The notes beneath the pieces were generated by a model. That model searched no databases. It saw only the letters and a program-made list of their open reading frames with translations, and was not told where the DNA came from. Shown here one piece after another: positions 8,782 through 17,554 of a DNA stretch of 64,000 nucleotides (positions within the stretch are counted from its first letter, which is position 1; each line of letters starts with the position of its first letter). This stretch comes from Lachnospiraceae bacterium AB2028 (GTDB lineage: Bacteria; Bacillota; Clostridia; Lachnospirales; Lachnospiraceae). Position numbers and translations under genes: made by a program. The stretch lies in assembly GCA_000621425.1 (NCBI GenBank), contig KK211276.1, positions 124,001 to 188,000 on the forward strand, read 5' to 3'.

Positions 8782-10482
8782 TTATCTTCTTTTAGGAGGC
8801 GATATCTCCTTCGGCTCCTCAGGATGCACCGGTATTCCGAATATCAGTTTCCTTGCATCCTCCAGCATAAGCGGTCTCCCCCAAAGGAAACCCTGTATAT
8901 AATCGCATCCAAGGTCAGCCAACAGCTGACGCTGGTATTCTTCCTCCACGCCTTCGGATATAACAGCAAAATTCATTATCTGGCTCAATGAAATAATAGC
9001 CGCAATGAAAGATTCATCCTTTTTATCCTTTATTGAATCTACAAAAGTCTTGTCTATTTTAAGCAGGTCAATAGGAAGGTCCTTTAAATACTTAAGGGAT
9101 GAATAGCCTGTTCCAAAATCATCCAGCGCGATCTGTATTCCTCTTTCCTTAATCTTCTGAAGCACATCCTTGGCATGGTCCACAGATTCCACCATAACCG
9201 TCTCTGTAAGTTCAAGTTCCAGGCACGCTGTAGGAAAATTAGTCATTTCCAGAACTTCATCCAGGTCATTCAGGAAATTTTCATCCAACAGGTGGAGTGC
9301 CGATATATTGACAGAAAGAACCAGGTCCGGATTTTTCTCTACCAAAACCATAAAATCAAACATTGCATGGGACAGTACCCATCTGTCTACATCCTTTATA
9401 AGAGAAGACTGCTCGGCAATAGGAATAAACTCCGCCGGACTTACAGGCATACCATTGATATCCCACATACGAATCAGAGTTTCAAAACCTCTGAGTTTCT
9501 TGTCCGTAGTTCTAAACTGGGGCTGATATAGTAACGTAAAAGCATTTGCCTCCAACGCGCCACGAATTATTGTCTCCAGTTTAACATTCTTTTCAATGGC
9601 ATCGTTCATGATACTATTGAAATATACCTGCTGGTTACGTCCCTGTTTCTTGGCAACGTACATAGCCATATCAGCATATTTAAGACTCTGGCTGGCATCT
9701 ATGGAATCCCCCGGATAAAATGCCACACCCATACTTGCGGTCAGGTAATAATCCCTATCCTTTAATACAAATTTCTCACTCAGTGCAGAAAGAATATTGC
9801 CCAGCACTCTGTCCAAATTTTCAAGTGATTCGTACTCAGATATGACAACTGCAAACTCATCACCGCCAAGTCTTGCAAGATAATCATTATCACTAAGTAC
9901 ATCCTTCCATCTCTCTGCAATCTGCCCTAACGCTTCATCGCCGCTTTCATGCCCGGCGGTATCATTTACGTTTTTAAAATTATCAATATCTATAATGGCA
10001 ACTGCATAATGTTCGCAGTGGGATGCGATCAGCTCATCCATATGCTCCTTTACCGAACGTCTGTTGGGAAGGTCTGTCAGGACATCTTTGTGAGACATTT
10101 CCTCGACCTGTTCTTCCTTTGTCGTCAGGTTGATTATCAGCCTATGAATCACATACTGTACGCATATGCCAAGCAGTATCATGGCCAGCATTGGAGCAAG
10201 CAGCATTTCCTTTGCAAAAGCCATTTTCACTGCTACAATAACCGTTTCGATAGCAAAAAGGATCATTACATAGTAATAGCCTTCTTTAGATATCGTAACA
10301 AGGAATATAGCAATTAAAATCTGTAAAACTGTCAGTACACCTAACAGATTTACAAGGAACTCCAATTCTTCAGTTATTCCGAATCCGGAGATGATAAGAG
10401 ACTCAGAGGCTACAAGGGTACAAAACAGAACTGCAAGGCAGATAAATTTCACCCGTTGCTGCACTATAGCTTTTTCTTCCAT
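8782..10482 (-). CDS. Membrane GGDEF-EAL protein (bifunctional c-di-GMP enzyme)
   Basis: The 566-residue protein has four predicted TM segments within residues 13-130, then GGDEF and EAL domains. GGDEF is intact (LARLGGDEFAVVI), but the RxxD inhibitory site five residues before it is absent (SDND). The EAL signature is ETL rather than EAL, with the metal-ligand Glu kept. DDFGTGYSSL, LLKIDKTF and SEGVE are conserved. Both synthesis and hydrolysis are therefore possible. ATG 10482 has GAGGAG 5 nt upstream. It is the first gene of the MoxR-DUF58-transglutaminase transcript, an unusual partner for that trio. Confidence 0.92.
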   Translation of the reverse strand: MEEKAIVQQRVKFICLAVLFCTLVASESLIISGFGITEELEFLVNLLGVLTVLQILIAIFLVTISKEGYYYVMILFAIETVIVAVKMAFAKEMLLAPMLAMILLGICVQYVIHRLIINLTTKEEQVEEMSHKDVLTDLPNRRSVKEHMDELIASHCEHYAVAIIDIDNFKNVNDTAGHESGDEALGQIAERWKDVLSDNDYLARLGGDEFAVVISEYESLENLDRVLGNILSALSEKFVLKDRDYYLTASMGVAFYPGDSIDASQSLKYADMAMYVAKKQGRNQQVYFNSIMNDAIEKNVKLETIIRGALEANAFTLLYQPQFRTTDKKLRGFETLIRMWDINGMPVSPAEFIPIAEQSSLIKDVDRWVLSHAMFDFMVLVEKNPDLVLSVNISALHLLDENFLNDLDEVLEMTNFPTACLELELTETVMVESVDHAKDVLQKIKERGIQIALDDFGTGYSSLKYLKDLPIDLLKIDKTFVDSIKDKKDESFIAAIISLSQIMNFAVISEGVEEEYQRQLLADLGCDYIQGFLWGRPLMLEDARKLIFGIPVHPEEPKEISPPKRR

Positions 10483-10598
10483 AAGAACTCCTCAAATAGC
10501 TTTCTATCCTTGTCCCCCCCACAATAATTTTAACATAAAAAAAGAGAAATGCAACCATTCGAAACCATTCGACACACCATCTGCATTTCCCCTTTTAG

Positions 10599-10682
10599 TG
10601 CAGGAAGAGGGACTTGAACCCTCATGAAATTGCTTTCACACGGACCTGAACCGTGCGCGTCTGCCAATTCCGCCATTCCTGC
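10599..10682 (-). tRNA. tRNA-Leu (anticodon CAG)
   Basis: An 84-nt class II tRNA on the minus strand. Acceptor arms GCAGGAA and TTCCTGC pair fully, with discriminator A. The D arm has GCG/CGC. The anticodon stem is CACGG/CCGTG with loop TTCAGGT, giving CAG. There is a long variable arm and a T arm with TTCAAGT. CCA is not encoded. It reads CUG codons. Confidence 0.95.
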
Positions 10683-10755
10683 AGTAACGAATATTATTCT
10701 ACTCTGTGTTTCAATTTCTGTCAATCAAAAATTTTTAAAATAATAAAATTTTCTC

Positions 10756-10785
10756 TTGACATATACCTATTGATTCTGTTACAAT
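10756..10785 (+). promoter_or_regulatory. Promoter of tRNA-Leu(AAG)
   Basis: TTGACA (10756-10761) and TACAAT (10780-10785) are separated by 18 nt, and the box ends 11 nt before the tRNA 5' end. This is a near-consensus housekeeping promoter, as expected for a stable RNA gene. It is the only clear plus-strand promoter in this part of the window. Confidence 0.75.
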
Positions 10786-10796
10786 AACGTTCGTCT

Positions 10797-10880
10797 GCGG
10801 GAGTGCTGGAATTGGCAGACAGGCTAGACTAAGGATCTAGTGTTGGCAACGACGTGCGGGTTCAAGTCCCGCCTTCCGCA
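10797..10880 (+). tRNA. tRNA-Leu (anticodon AAG)
   Basis: An 84-nt class II tRNA. The acceptor arms are GCGGGAG and CTTCCGC (one G-U pair), with discriminator A. The D stem is CTG/CAG. The anticodon stem is CTAGA/TCTAG with loop CTAAGGA, so after U33 the anticodon is A34-A35-G36. It has a long variable arm and a T arm GCGGG/CCCGC. CCA is not encoded. An A34 leucine tRNA would need deamination to inosine by a TadA-like enzyme to read CUU, CUC and possibly CUA. It has its own promoter and a terminator. Confidence 0.93.
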
Positions 10881-10884
10881 TAAA

Positions 10885-10907
10885 AACAACGCCTTTAAGG
10901 CGTTGTT
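10885..10907. terminator. Bidirectional terminator between tRNA-Leu(AAG) and the GGDEF fusion
   Basis: A perfect 11-bp dyad (AACAACGCCTT and AAGGCGTTGTT, one-base centre) with a T-run after it on the plus strand and an A-run before it. It can end the tRNA transcript on one strand and the 10941-13286 gene on the other. Confidence 0.85.
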
Positions 10908-10940
10908 TTTTGTTGCTATTTTTATTTCATTACTCTCGGC

Positions 10941-13286
10941 TTATTTCTTTCTGACCACAACACGTTTCATGATATTTTTACGTTTCCTGCGCTTATCCTC
11001 ATAAAGCTTTTCATCTGCAAGATCCATGTATTCCTCAAGAGAAATATCATTTGAGCAACTAAACTTAGCGAAACCAAGGCTTGCCTCTATATAGTAAGGT
11101 TTATCACAGTTTTCATTAAAACGGTCCATAACCTCTACGATCCTGGCCTTGATCTGCTCACCCTTTCCGTCATCTGCGTTCACCAAAGCAAGAGCCATAA
11201 ATTCATCTCCACCTATACGGGATATTATATCCGTCTGTCGCAGTGATTCTTTTAATATAGCCGCTATGGAACGAAGCGCAAAATCACCTTCATCATGTCC
11301 CAGCTTGTCATTTATAGACTTAAGATTATCCAGATCCGCAAATATCAATATTGCAGTCCGGCCTTCATTATACTTATTCCTTACCTGCTCTGCTGCCGTA
11401 TCCATAAAGCCACGCCTGTTGTAAATACCGGTAAGCTCATCCAGCTTGGATATCTTTTCAAGAGCCTTATTGTTTTCCTTTATACGATCAAGGGACAGTT
11501 CGAGCTGTTTCCTTATCTCAGCCTGCTCATCTATCATGTTCATGATCTTCATGGTACTGGACAACTGAACTGTAATAGTATAAATATGCCTTACCCATGA
11601 AGTAGGAAGCTCGCAAAGAAGGAAACCTAACTGTTCCTCATTTACACTGATCAGGTTAGCTATCAGGGTATAGCGCCTGTTCGGATCCATGAATTCATTG
11701 CCGAACATTGCCTTGGAATCCATCAGCTGCTTTTCCTTAGGAACCACCTTGACATCCATCGGGTTGTTATAATAGCTCTTTAACAGCACTTTGGCAGGCA
11801 CCCGCCAGTCGTGGGTAACATGTTCATCATAATATACGAAAGGCTTTTCCAGGGTATAGAAAAACGAAGCCGAAAAATTCAGCTGAAGAAGCTTATCACT
11901 CAATGATGCATATGCCTCATCATTGCCCTCGCCGTAGGTAAGCATCTCCCTGGCAATGGAGTTTGATATCCACTGAGCAAATACAGTCTCATTGTCCCTC
12001 TTGTGCCCCAGATTATTAATAACCTGCATCATCTGCATCATACAGGAGTACTGGAAATCCAGCATCTCCTTTTCCCTGTCGCAGTTTTCTTCTATCAGGA
12101 CATTCTTCAGCACATTCATCATGCCAAAGACTATCCTCTTGTCGGCGTCCTCATTTTCCATGCCCAGCACTGCCTGCTCAAGCCTGAAATACGCGCTTTC
12201 GTAATCAATCTTTCTTTCATGATTGTTCATGCAGTTCAGGAAGTCAGATATGTATGATTTAAGGAATGTGATAAATGATGATTTCTCATACCACACGTAT
12301 CTCTCGCCGAAAGAAATACGCAGCAGCTCTAGGGCTGCCATATCATATTTCCCAGCTTTAATATGCTCGTAAAAATCAGATTCAGTAACCTGCTTCATGC
12401 TCACGCCGTCACCGTGGCCGGTGGAGCCCCTCTTTACAAGCTTTGTCTTCATTGGATCAAACTCTGTACGGAGTCCCTGTACATATTCACAGGCCTGCTC
12501 TACGGAAGTCCTTCCCAGTTCCATTACATCAGACTTGACGCTTGTAAGGCCGGGCATAAGCTGCCCTGCCGAAGGCGCATCATCAAAGCCCATGACATAC
12601 AGATCACGACCTATGACTATGCCGCGCTTCTTAAATACGTCATAGCCGCCTAATGCCATCTGGTCATTGGCAAAGACTACAGCCTCCAGATCCGGGTTAT
12701 CATCCAGAAGGTTCGAAACCACAGTTTCGCTGTATTCGGAAAAGTTACCATAGACTATTCTCTTTTCGGAGACCTTGATTCCATGATCCCGCAGGGTCTC
12801 CTTATAAACATCCAGACGCTCTACGGCATCATTATTTGTCAAGGGTCCGGATACCATGCCTATCTTCCGGCAGCCCCTGTTGAGTATAAGGTCCTCTATT
12901 CCTTCACGCAGGCCTGACCTGTTGTCTATACGGACAGCTTTATATCCCTCAACATTGTCAGCAACCAGTATAGTAGGAATCTCCTTAAACATACTAAGGA
13001 AAGCCTTTTTATCCTGAATGCTTATGGCAGATGCTATAGTGCCGGAAAGTACCAGCAGCACATCAAGGTTCTGTTTGCATGCATAAGAAAAGATAGTATT
13101 ATGCTGGTATTCAAAACGGCTTCGTACCACATCCTGGTAATGGGGATTGATATACTTTCCCGGGAAAACAAAAAGATTTACATCAAGCTCCTTAGCCCTC
13201 TGTGCCGCTCCGGCATATACAGCCTGGTCAAAAGGATCATTGATATTACTGATAAATAAGCCTACAGAAATCCGGTTACGCTGCAT
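10941..13286 (-). CDS. Cytoplasmic LacI-like sugar-binding domain fused to GGDEF diguanylate cyclase
   Basis: The 781-residue protein has no signal peptide or TM. Residues 5-280 match the periplasmic-binding-protein-like effector domain of LacI/GalR regulators (GLFISNINDPFDQAVYAGA, VVFANDQMALGGYDVFK, VMGFDDAPSAGQLMPGLTSV), but the N-terminal DNA-binding helix-turn-helix is missing. A long helical middle region follows, then a coiled-coil-like linker and a C-terminal GGDEF domain with intact RIGGDEF and an intact RxxD inhibitory site (RQTD). It probably converts a cytoplasmic small-molecule signal, perhaps a sugar, into c-di-GMP. The ligand is not predictable from sequence. Confidence 0.9.
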   Translation of the reverse strand: MQRNRISVGLFISNINDPFDQAVYAGAAQRAKELDVNLFVFPGKYINPHYQDVVRSRFEYQHNTIFSYACKQNLDVLLVLSGTIASAISIQDKKAFLSMFKEIPTILVADNVEGYKAVRIDNRSGLREGIEDLILNRGCRKIGMVSGPLTNNDAVERLDVYKETLRDHGIKVSEKRIVYGNFSEYSETVVSNLLDDNPDLEAVVFANDQMALGGYDVFKKRGIVIGRDLYVMGFDDAPSAGQLMPGLTSVKSDVMELGRTSVEQACEYVQGLRTEFDPMKTKLVKRGSTGHGDGVSMKQVTESDFYEHIKAGKYDMAALELLRISFGERYVWYEKSSFITFLKSYISDFLNCMNNHERKIDYESAYFRLEQAVLGMENEDADKRIVFGMMNVLKNVLIEENCDREKEMLDFQYSCMMQMMQVINNLGHKRDNETVFAQWISNSIAREMLTYGEGNDEAYASLSDKLLQLNFSASFFYTLEKPFVYYDEHVTHDWRVPAKVLLKSYYNNPMDVKVVPKEKQLMDSKAMFGNEFMDPNRRYTLIANLISVNEEQLGFLLCELPTSWVRHIYTITVQLSSTMKIMNMIDEQAEIRKQLELSLDRIKENNKALEKISKLDELTGIYNRRGFMDTAAEQVRNKYNEGRTAILIFADLDNLKSINDKLGHDEGDFALRSIAAILKESLRQTDIISRIGGDEFMALALVNADDGKGEQIKARIVEVMDRFNENCDKPYYIEASLGFAKFSCSNDISLEEYMDLADEKLYEDKRRKRKNIMKRVVVRKK

Positions 13287-13348
13287 TTAGATTAACCCCC
13301 ATGATAATAAACAACGCGAATGACTTGCTATAAGTCCACACAGTACTT

Positions 13349-13377
13349 ATTGTAACCTACATAGTCAACGCTTACAA
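13349..13377 (-). promoter_or_regulatory. Candidate promoter of the sensor-GGDEF gene
   Basis: On the minus strand TTGTAA (13372-13377) and TACAAT (13349-13354) are 17 nt apart, about 60 nt before the start codon at 13286. A second reading, TTGACT with a weaker -10, overlaps it. The element lies just after the etfA terminator. Confidence 0.45.
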
Positions 13378-13394
13378 TATTTTTTTAATAAAAA

Positions 13395-13428
13395 ACCGGC
13401 CTTTCTGTCCTAAAACAGAAACGCCGGT
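13395..13428 (-). terminator. Terminator of the butyrate operon
   Basis: A long hairpin: ACCGGC and TTTCTGT pair with ACAGAAA and GCCGGT around a 6-nt loop, with one C-C mismatch. The A-run on its left side becomes a U-tract on the minus strand. It lies 57 nt after the etfA stop. Confidence 0.85.
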
Positions 13429-13485
13429 CTTATTTTTATAAGCATCTGACCGGGGTTCTCCCCGACAGATCAGCAGGTGCTGTAA

Positions 13486-14544
13486 TTATGCTCCTGCCTT
13501 AGCAGCCTTAGCTGCCTTGATCTCCTCAGTAAGCTTGGGAACGATCTTGTTCAGGTCGCCTACTACGCCGTAGTCAGCTACGTCGAATATAGGAGCATCC
13601 TCATCCTTGTTGATAGCAACAATGATGTCAGACTCTTCCATACCTGCAACGTGCTGGATAGCACCGGAGATACCGATTGCGAAATACAGCTTGGGTCTTA
13701 CAGTCTTACCTGTCTGACCAACCTGCAGATCCTTCGGTTTCCAGCCTGCATCTACAACTGCTCTTGAGCAGGAAACTGTTCCGCCAAGTGCAGCAGCAAG
13801 GTCATCAAGAAGCTTGAAATTCTCAGCGCTGCCTACGCCACGTCCGCCGGAAACAAGGATCTTAGCATCCATGATATCTGCGGTATCGGAAACAGCCTTA
13901 ACGATCTCCTTGATTGTTACATACTTGTTGTTTGCTGTGAAACCGGGATTGTACTCAACAACCTCAGCCTTAGCGCCCTTGATGGGATCGATCTTCTGCA
14001 TAACACCGGGACGAACTGTAGCCATCTGAGGACGGTTGTCAGGGCAAGCGATGGTAGCGATAGTGTTTCCACCGAATGCAGGACGTGTCATGAGCAGCTG
14101 ATTATGCTTCTGCTCGCTCTCCTTGCCGGGAATGGGCTGAAGAGGGAAATCACCGATCTCAAGTGATGTACAGTCAGCTGTAAGACCTGTAGCAACCCTT
14201 GCTGATACGGTAGGGCCAAGGTCACGGCCGATTGCTGTAGCACCTACAAGCATGATCTCAGGCTTGTACTCGTTGATAACGGAAGCAAGTGCGTGTGCAT
14301 AAGGCTCTGTTCTGTAGTCCTTAAGCTCAGGATCATCAACAACGATGACTCTGTCTGCACCATACTCTGCAAGTGAATCGCAAAGTCCCTTTACATCTGA
14401 TCCGATGAGGACTGCGGTTACCTGTGCGTTAAGGGGAGCAGCAAGCTCCTTTGCCTTACCAAGCAGTTCAAATGATATAGGGCTGATCTGGTTATCTACC
14501 TGCTGTGCATAGATAAATACGCCCTTGTAATCTTCAAGATTCAT
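13486..14544 (-). CDS. etfA: Electron transfer flavoprotein, alpha subunit
   Basis: A 352-residue EtfA that with EtfB passes electrons to butyryl-CoA dehydrogenase. In clostridia the Bcd-EtfAB complex couples crotonyl-CoA reduction to ferredoxin reduction by flavin-based electron bifurcation. The C-terminal FAD domain is clear: SGGRGVGSAENF, then GQTGKTVRPKLYFAIGISG and AGMEESDIIVAINKDEDAPI. The start is supported by AAAGGAG. It is the last gene of the operon, 32 nt after etfB, and is followed by a strong terminator. Confidence 0.96.
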   Translation of the reverse strand: MNLEDYKGVFIYAQQVDNQISPISFELLGKAKELAAPLNAQVTAVLIGSDVKGLCDSLAEYGADRVIVVDDPELKDYRTEPYAHALASVINEYKPEIMLVGATAIGRDLGPTVSARVATGLTADCTSLEIGDFPLQPIPGKESEQKHNQLLMTRPAFGGNTIATIACPDNRPQMATVRPGVMQKIDPIKGAKAEVVEYNPGFTANNKYVTIKEIVKAVSDTADIMDAKILVSGGRGVGSAENFKLLDDLAAALGGTVSCSRAVVDAGWKPKDLQVGQTGKTVRPKLYFAIGISGAIQHVAGMEESDIIVAINKDEDAPIFDVADYGVVGDLNKIVPKLTEEIKAAKAAKAGA

Positions 14545-14576
14545 CTTATGATCTTTCTCCTTTCAAGTGTCAGCCC

Positions 14577-15368
14577 TTAGATGGCATGCTTCTCATCAAG
14601 CTTGCCGACAATGTATGATACTGCTTCTTCAGGTGAATCGGGAGTAACCTTCTCACCAGCGCCCTTACGAACCTTATCAGAAGCCTTAGCGATCTTGGTA
14701 GGTGATCCTGCAAGACCGAGGTTGCAATCCTCTACATCCTTAAGGTCTGCTCTGCCCCATGTGGTGATCTCAGCTGCACATGCATCGAAGATTCCGCCGG
14801 GAGTCATGTATCTGGGCTCGTTAAGCTCTGCAAGAGCTGTAACAAGGCAAGGCATAGCAGCCTCAACCATCATGTAACGGTCGTCAAACTGACGCTTTAC
14901 AGTAACCTTCTTTGCTGCTTCATCAACTGTGATCTCCTCAGCATAAGAGATTACGGGAAGTCCAAGATGCTCTGCAATCTGGGGACCAACCTGAGCTGTA
15001 TCACCATCGATAGCCTGACGGCCTGTGATGATCAGGTCATACTCAAGATTCCTGAGTGCACCAGCAATTGTGGTTGATGTAGCCCATGTATCTGCACCGC
15101 CCAGTACTCTGTCGGTTACGAGAACGCCCTTGTCAGCGCCCATTGCGATAGCCTCACGAAGTACATCAGCAGCCTTAGGTAATCCCATGGTAAGAACAGT
15201 AACCTCTGCTCCGTACTGATCCTTAAGTCTAAGCGCAGCCTCAAGACCAGCCTTGTCATCGGGGTTCATGATAGCAAGCATAGCGGCTCTGTCAAGTGTT
15301 CCGTCCGGATTGAACTTAACACCGCCCTTGGTATCCGGAACCTGCTTTACGCATACTACTATTTTCAT
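14577..15368 (-). CDS. etfB: Electron transfer flavoprotein, beta subunit
   Basis: A 263-residue EtfB, partner of EtfA and Bcd. It shows the ETF beta motifs CVKQVPDTKGGVKFNPDGTL at the N terminus and TGRQAIDGDTAQVGPQ near residue 115, where nucleotide binds. AGGAGG precedes the ATG. It starts 16 nt after bcd. Adjacent bcd-etfB-etfA is the arrangement found in electron-bifurcating butyryl-CoA dehydrogenase complexes. Confidence 0.96.
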   Translation of the reverse strand: MKIVVCVKQVPDTKGGVKFNPDGTLDRAAMLAIMNPDDKAGLEAALRLKDQYGAEVTVLTMGLPKAADVLREAIAMGADKGVLVTDRVLGGADTWATSTTIAGALRNLEYDLIITGRQAIDGDTAQVGPQIAEHLGLPVISYAEEITVDEAAKKVTVKRQFDDRYMMVEAAMPCLVTALAELNEPRYMTPGGIFDACAAEITTWGRADLKDVEDCNLGLAGSPTKIAKASDKVRKGAGEKVTPDSPEEAVSYIVGKLDEKHAI

Positions 15369-15384
15369 AATCTGTCCAGACCTC

Positions 15385-16551
15385 CTACTTTAATATATTT
15401 GCGGAAATGACCATACGCTGAACTTCTGAAGTTCCTTCGTAGATCTCTGTTATCTTAGCATCGCGCATCATACGCTCCACATCATACTCACGGATGTAAC
15501 CGTAACCACCGTGAAGCTGTACAGCCTTTGTGGTAACTTCCATAGCAACCTCGGCAGCATAAAGCTTAGCCATAGCTGCTTCTACTGAGTAGGAAACCTT
15601 AGGATTCTTTGTGTACTCATCCTTCTTGGCAGCTGCACTGTATACCATGTACTGAGCGGCCTGAACCTTTGTAGCCATATCAGCAAGCTGGAACTGGGTG
15701 TTCTGGAACTGTGCGATAGATCTGCCAAACTGCTTTCTCTCTTTTACATATGCGATAGTTGTCTCAAGAGCGCCTTCTGCGATTCCGAGTGCCTGAGCAG
15801 CGATACCGATACGTCCGCCGTCAAGGGTGTGCATTGCGATATTGAAGCCCTTACCCTTCTGGCCAAGCAGGTTGTCCTTAGGGATCCTGCAGTCTGTGAA
15901 GATCAGCTCGTAAGTTGATGAACCGCGGATACCCATCTTGTTCTCCTTAACACCGAAGGTGAAACCGGGTGTTCCTTTCTCAACTATGAAAGCTGAGATC
16001 TCTTTCATGAACTTACCGCGCTTCTCGATCTTGCCGGTAACAGCGAAGATTACATATACATCTGCTTCCTTACCGTTTGTGATGAAGCACTTTGATCCGT
16101 TGAGTACCCACTCATCTCCGTCAAGAACTGCCTTTGTCTGCTGTCCCTGAGCGTCTGTACCTGCACCGGGCTCTGTAAGACCGAAAGCACCAAGTTTCTC
16201 ACCCTTTGCAAGGGGAACGAGGTACTTCTCTTTCTGCTCGGGTGTACCGTAGGTCATGATAGGATCTGCACAAAGGGATGTGTGTGCGGAAAGGATAACA
16301 CCTGTTGTACCGCAAACCTTTGAAAGTTCCTCAACTGCCATTACATATGTCAGTATGTCGCAGCCCTGACCACCGAATTCCTTCGGAACGGGAATACCCA
16401 GGAAACCGAATTTTGCCATCTTATCAACAGTCTCTCTGGGGAATCTCTCTTCCTCATCAGTCTGCTGTGCAAGAGGCTTTGCTTCATTCACGGCGAAATC
16501 TCTGAACAGCTGTCTCGCCATTTCATGCTGTTTGTCTAACGTGAACTCCAT
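15385..16551 (-). CDS. bcd: Butyryl-CoA dehydrogenase (short-chain acyl-CoA dehydrogenase)
   Basis: FAD-dependent reduction of crotonyl-CoA to butyryl-CoA, the key step of butyrate formation. The product is 388 residues from ATG 16551 ([10 protein letters not shown]). An upstream in-frame extension to 16593 overlaps the leader and the GGAGG site, so it is rejected. Conserved features are [45 protein letters not shown] and the catalytic glutamate in TEIYEGTSE. It lies between hbd (73 nt upstream) and etfB (16 nt downstream). Confidence 0.95.
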   Translation of the reverse strand: MEFTLDKQHEMARQLFRDFAVNEAKPLAQQTDEEERFPRETVDKMAKFGFLGIPVPKEFGGQGCDILTYVMAVEELSKVCGTTGVILSAHTSLCADPIMTYGTPEQKEKYLVPLAKGEKLGAFGLTEPGAGTDAQGQQTKAVLDGDEWVLNGSKCFITNGKEADVYVIFAVTGKIEKRGKFMKEISAFIVEKGTPGFTFGVKENKMGIRGSSTYELIFTDCRIPKDNLLGQKGKGFNIAMHTLDGGRIGIAAQALGIAEGALETTIAYVKERKQFGRSIAQFQNTQFQLADMATKVQAAQYMVYSAAAKKDEYTKNPKVSYSVEAAMAKLYAAEVAMEVTTKAVQLHGGYGYIREYDVERMMRDAKITEIYEGTSEVQRMVISANILK

Positions 16552-16624
16552 CTTGTTTTGTATCCTCCATATTTTAATTAAACCCCGGCCCATGGATCAC
16601 ACAGGCCGGAATCCTATGCACTGT

Positions 16625-17497
16625 TTATTTATCTGTAGGAACCTTGCCGCCGTCAGCATAGTTGTAGAAACCGATACCGGTCTTTACACCAAGCTTCTTT
16701 GCACGAACCATCTTCTTAAGAAGAGGAGCGGGACGATACTTGGAATCGCCTGTCTCAGCATAGAGAACTTCCATGATAGCAAGCACGATATCAAGACCTA
16801 CATAGTCACCAAGCTCCAGGGGACCCATAGGATGATTTGCGCCAAGCTTCATAGCATTGTCGATACCCTCGATATCAGATACGCCCTCAGAGTATACGAA
16901 GATACCTTCGTTGATAAGCGGGATAAGGATACGGTTTACAACGAAACCGGGTGCCTCGTTAACCTGTACAGGTGTCTTACCAAGCTTTACGGAAATATCC
17001 TTTACCTTCTCTACAAGGTCAGCGGGTGTATTTGCACCTGCGATAACCTCGATGAGTTTCATACGGTCAGCAGGATTGAAGAAATGCATACCAACGATGG
17101 GCTTAGGAAGTCCTGCGCCTATCTCTGTGATGGATAATGATGAAGTGTTTGAAGCAAAGATGCAGTTCTCATTCTTTACTACGTTCTCCATAAGATCCTT
17201 GAAGCAGTCCTTCTTGATCTGCATTACTTCGAGAGCAGCCTCGACTACAAGGTCGGGATCTGTTGCTATGGAATTAAGTCCTGTCTCGAATTTTGCAAGA
17301 TATGAATCTACAGCTGCCTGATCCATCTTTCCCTTTGAAACAAGCTTCTCATATCCCTTCTTGATCTTTGCAAGTCCGCCCTCGGCAAACTCTGTCTTAA
17401 TGTCGCACAGATAAACTTTCTCGAAGTCGTCACACTGTGCAAAAGCCTTTGCGATGCCCTGTCCCATTGTGCCGGCACCAATTACTGCTACCTTCAT
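16625..17497 (-). CDS. hbd: 3-hydroxybutyryl-CoA dehydrogenase
   Basis: NAD(P)-dependent reduction of acetoacetyl-CoA to 3-hydroxybutyryl-CoA. The 290-residue protein starts with the Rossmann motif GAGTMGQGIA. It has IFASNTSSLSITEI and GMHFFNPADRMKLIEVI, with the active-site His in HFFNP, then the C-terminal dimerisation domain (NHPMGPLELGDYVGLD). AAGGAGG precedes the start. It is third in the butyrate operon, between crt and bcd. Confidence 0.95.
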   Translation of the reverse strand: MKVAVIGAGTMGQGIAKAFAQCDDFEKVYLCDIKTEFAEGGLAKIKKGYEKLVSKGKMDQAAVDSYLAKFETGLNSIATDPDLVVEAALEVMQIKKDCFKDLMENVVKNENCIFASNTSSLSITEIGAGLPKPIVGMHFFNPADRMKLIEVIAGANTPADLVEKVKDISVKLGKTPVQVNEAPGFVVNRILIPLINEGIFVYSEGVSDIEGIDNAMKLGANHPMGPLELGDYVGLDIVLAIMEVLYAETGDSKYRPAPLLKKMVRAKKLGVKTGIGFYNYADGGKVPTDK

Positions 17498-17554
17498 TTT
17501 ATTTCCTCCTTATATTTTATTAACTGTTTTTATTCAGATCGCCCAAGACCGATT

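Noticed and set aside
10530-10724. Minus-strand open frame beginning MAELADAHGS-like sequence
   Set aside because: It is a read-through of the tRNA-Leu(CAG) gene, a well-known false ORF pattern.
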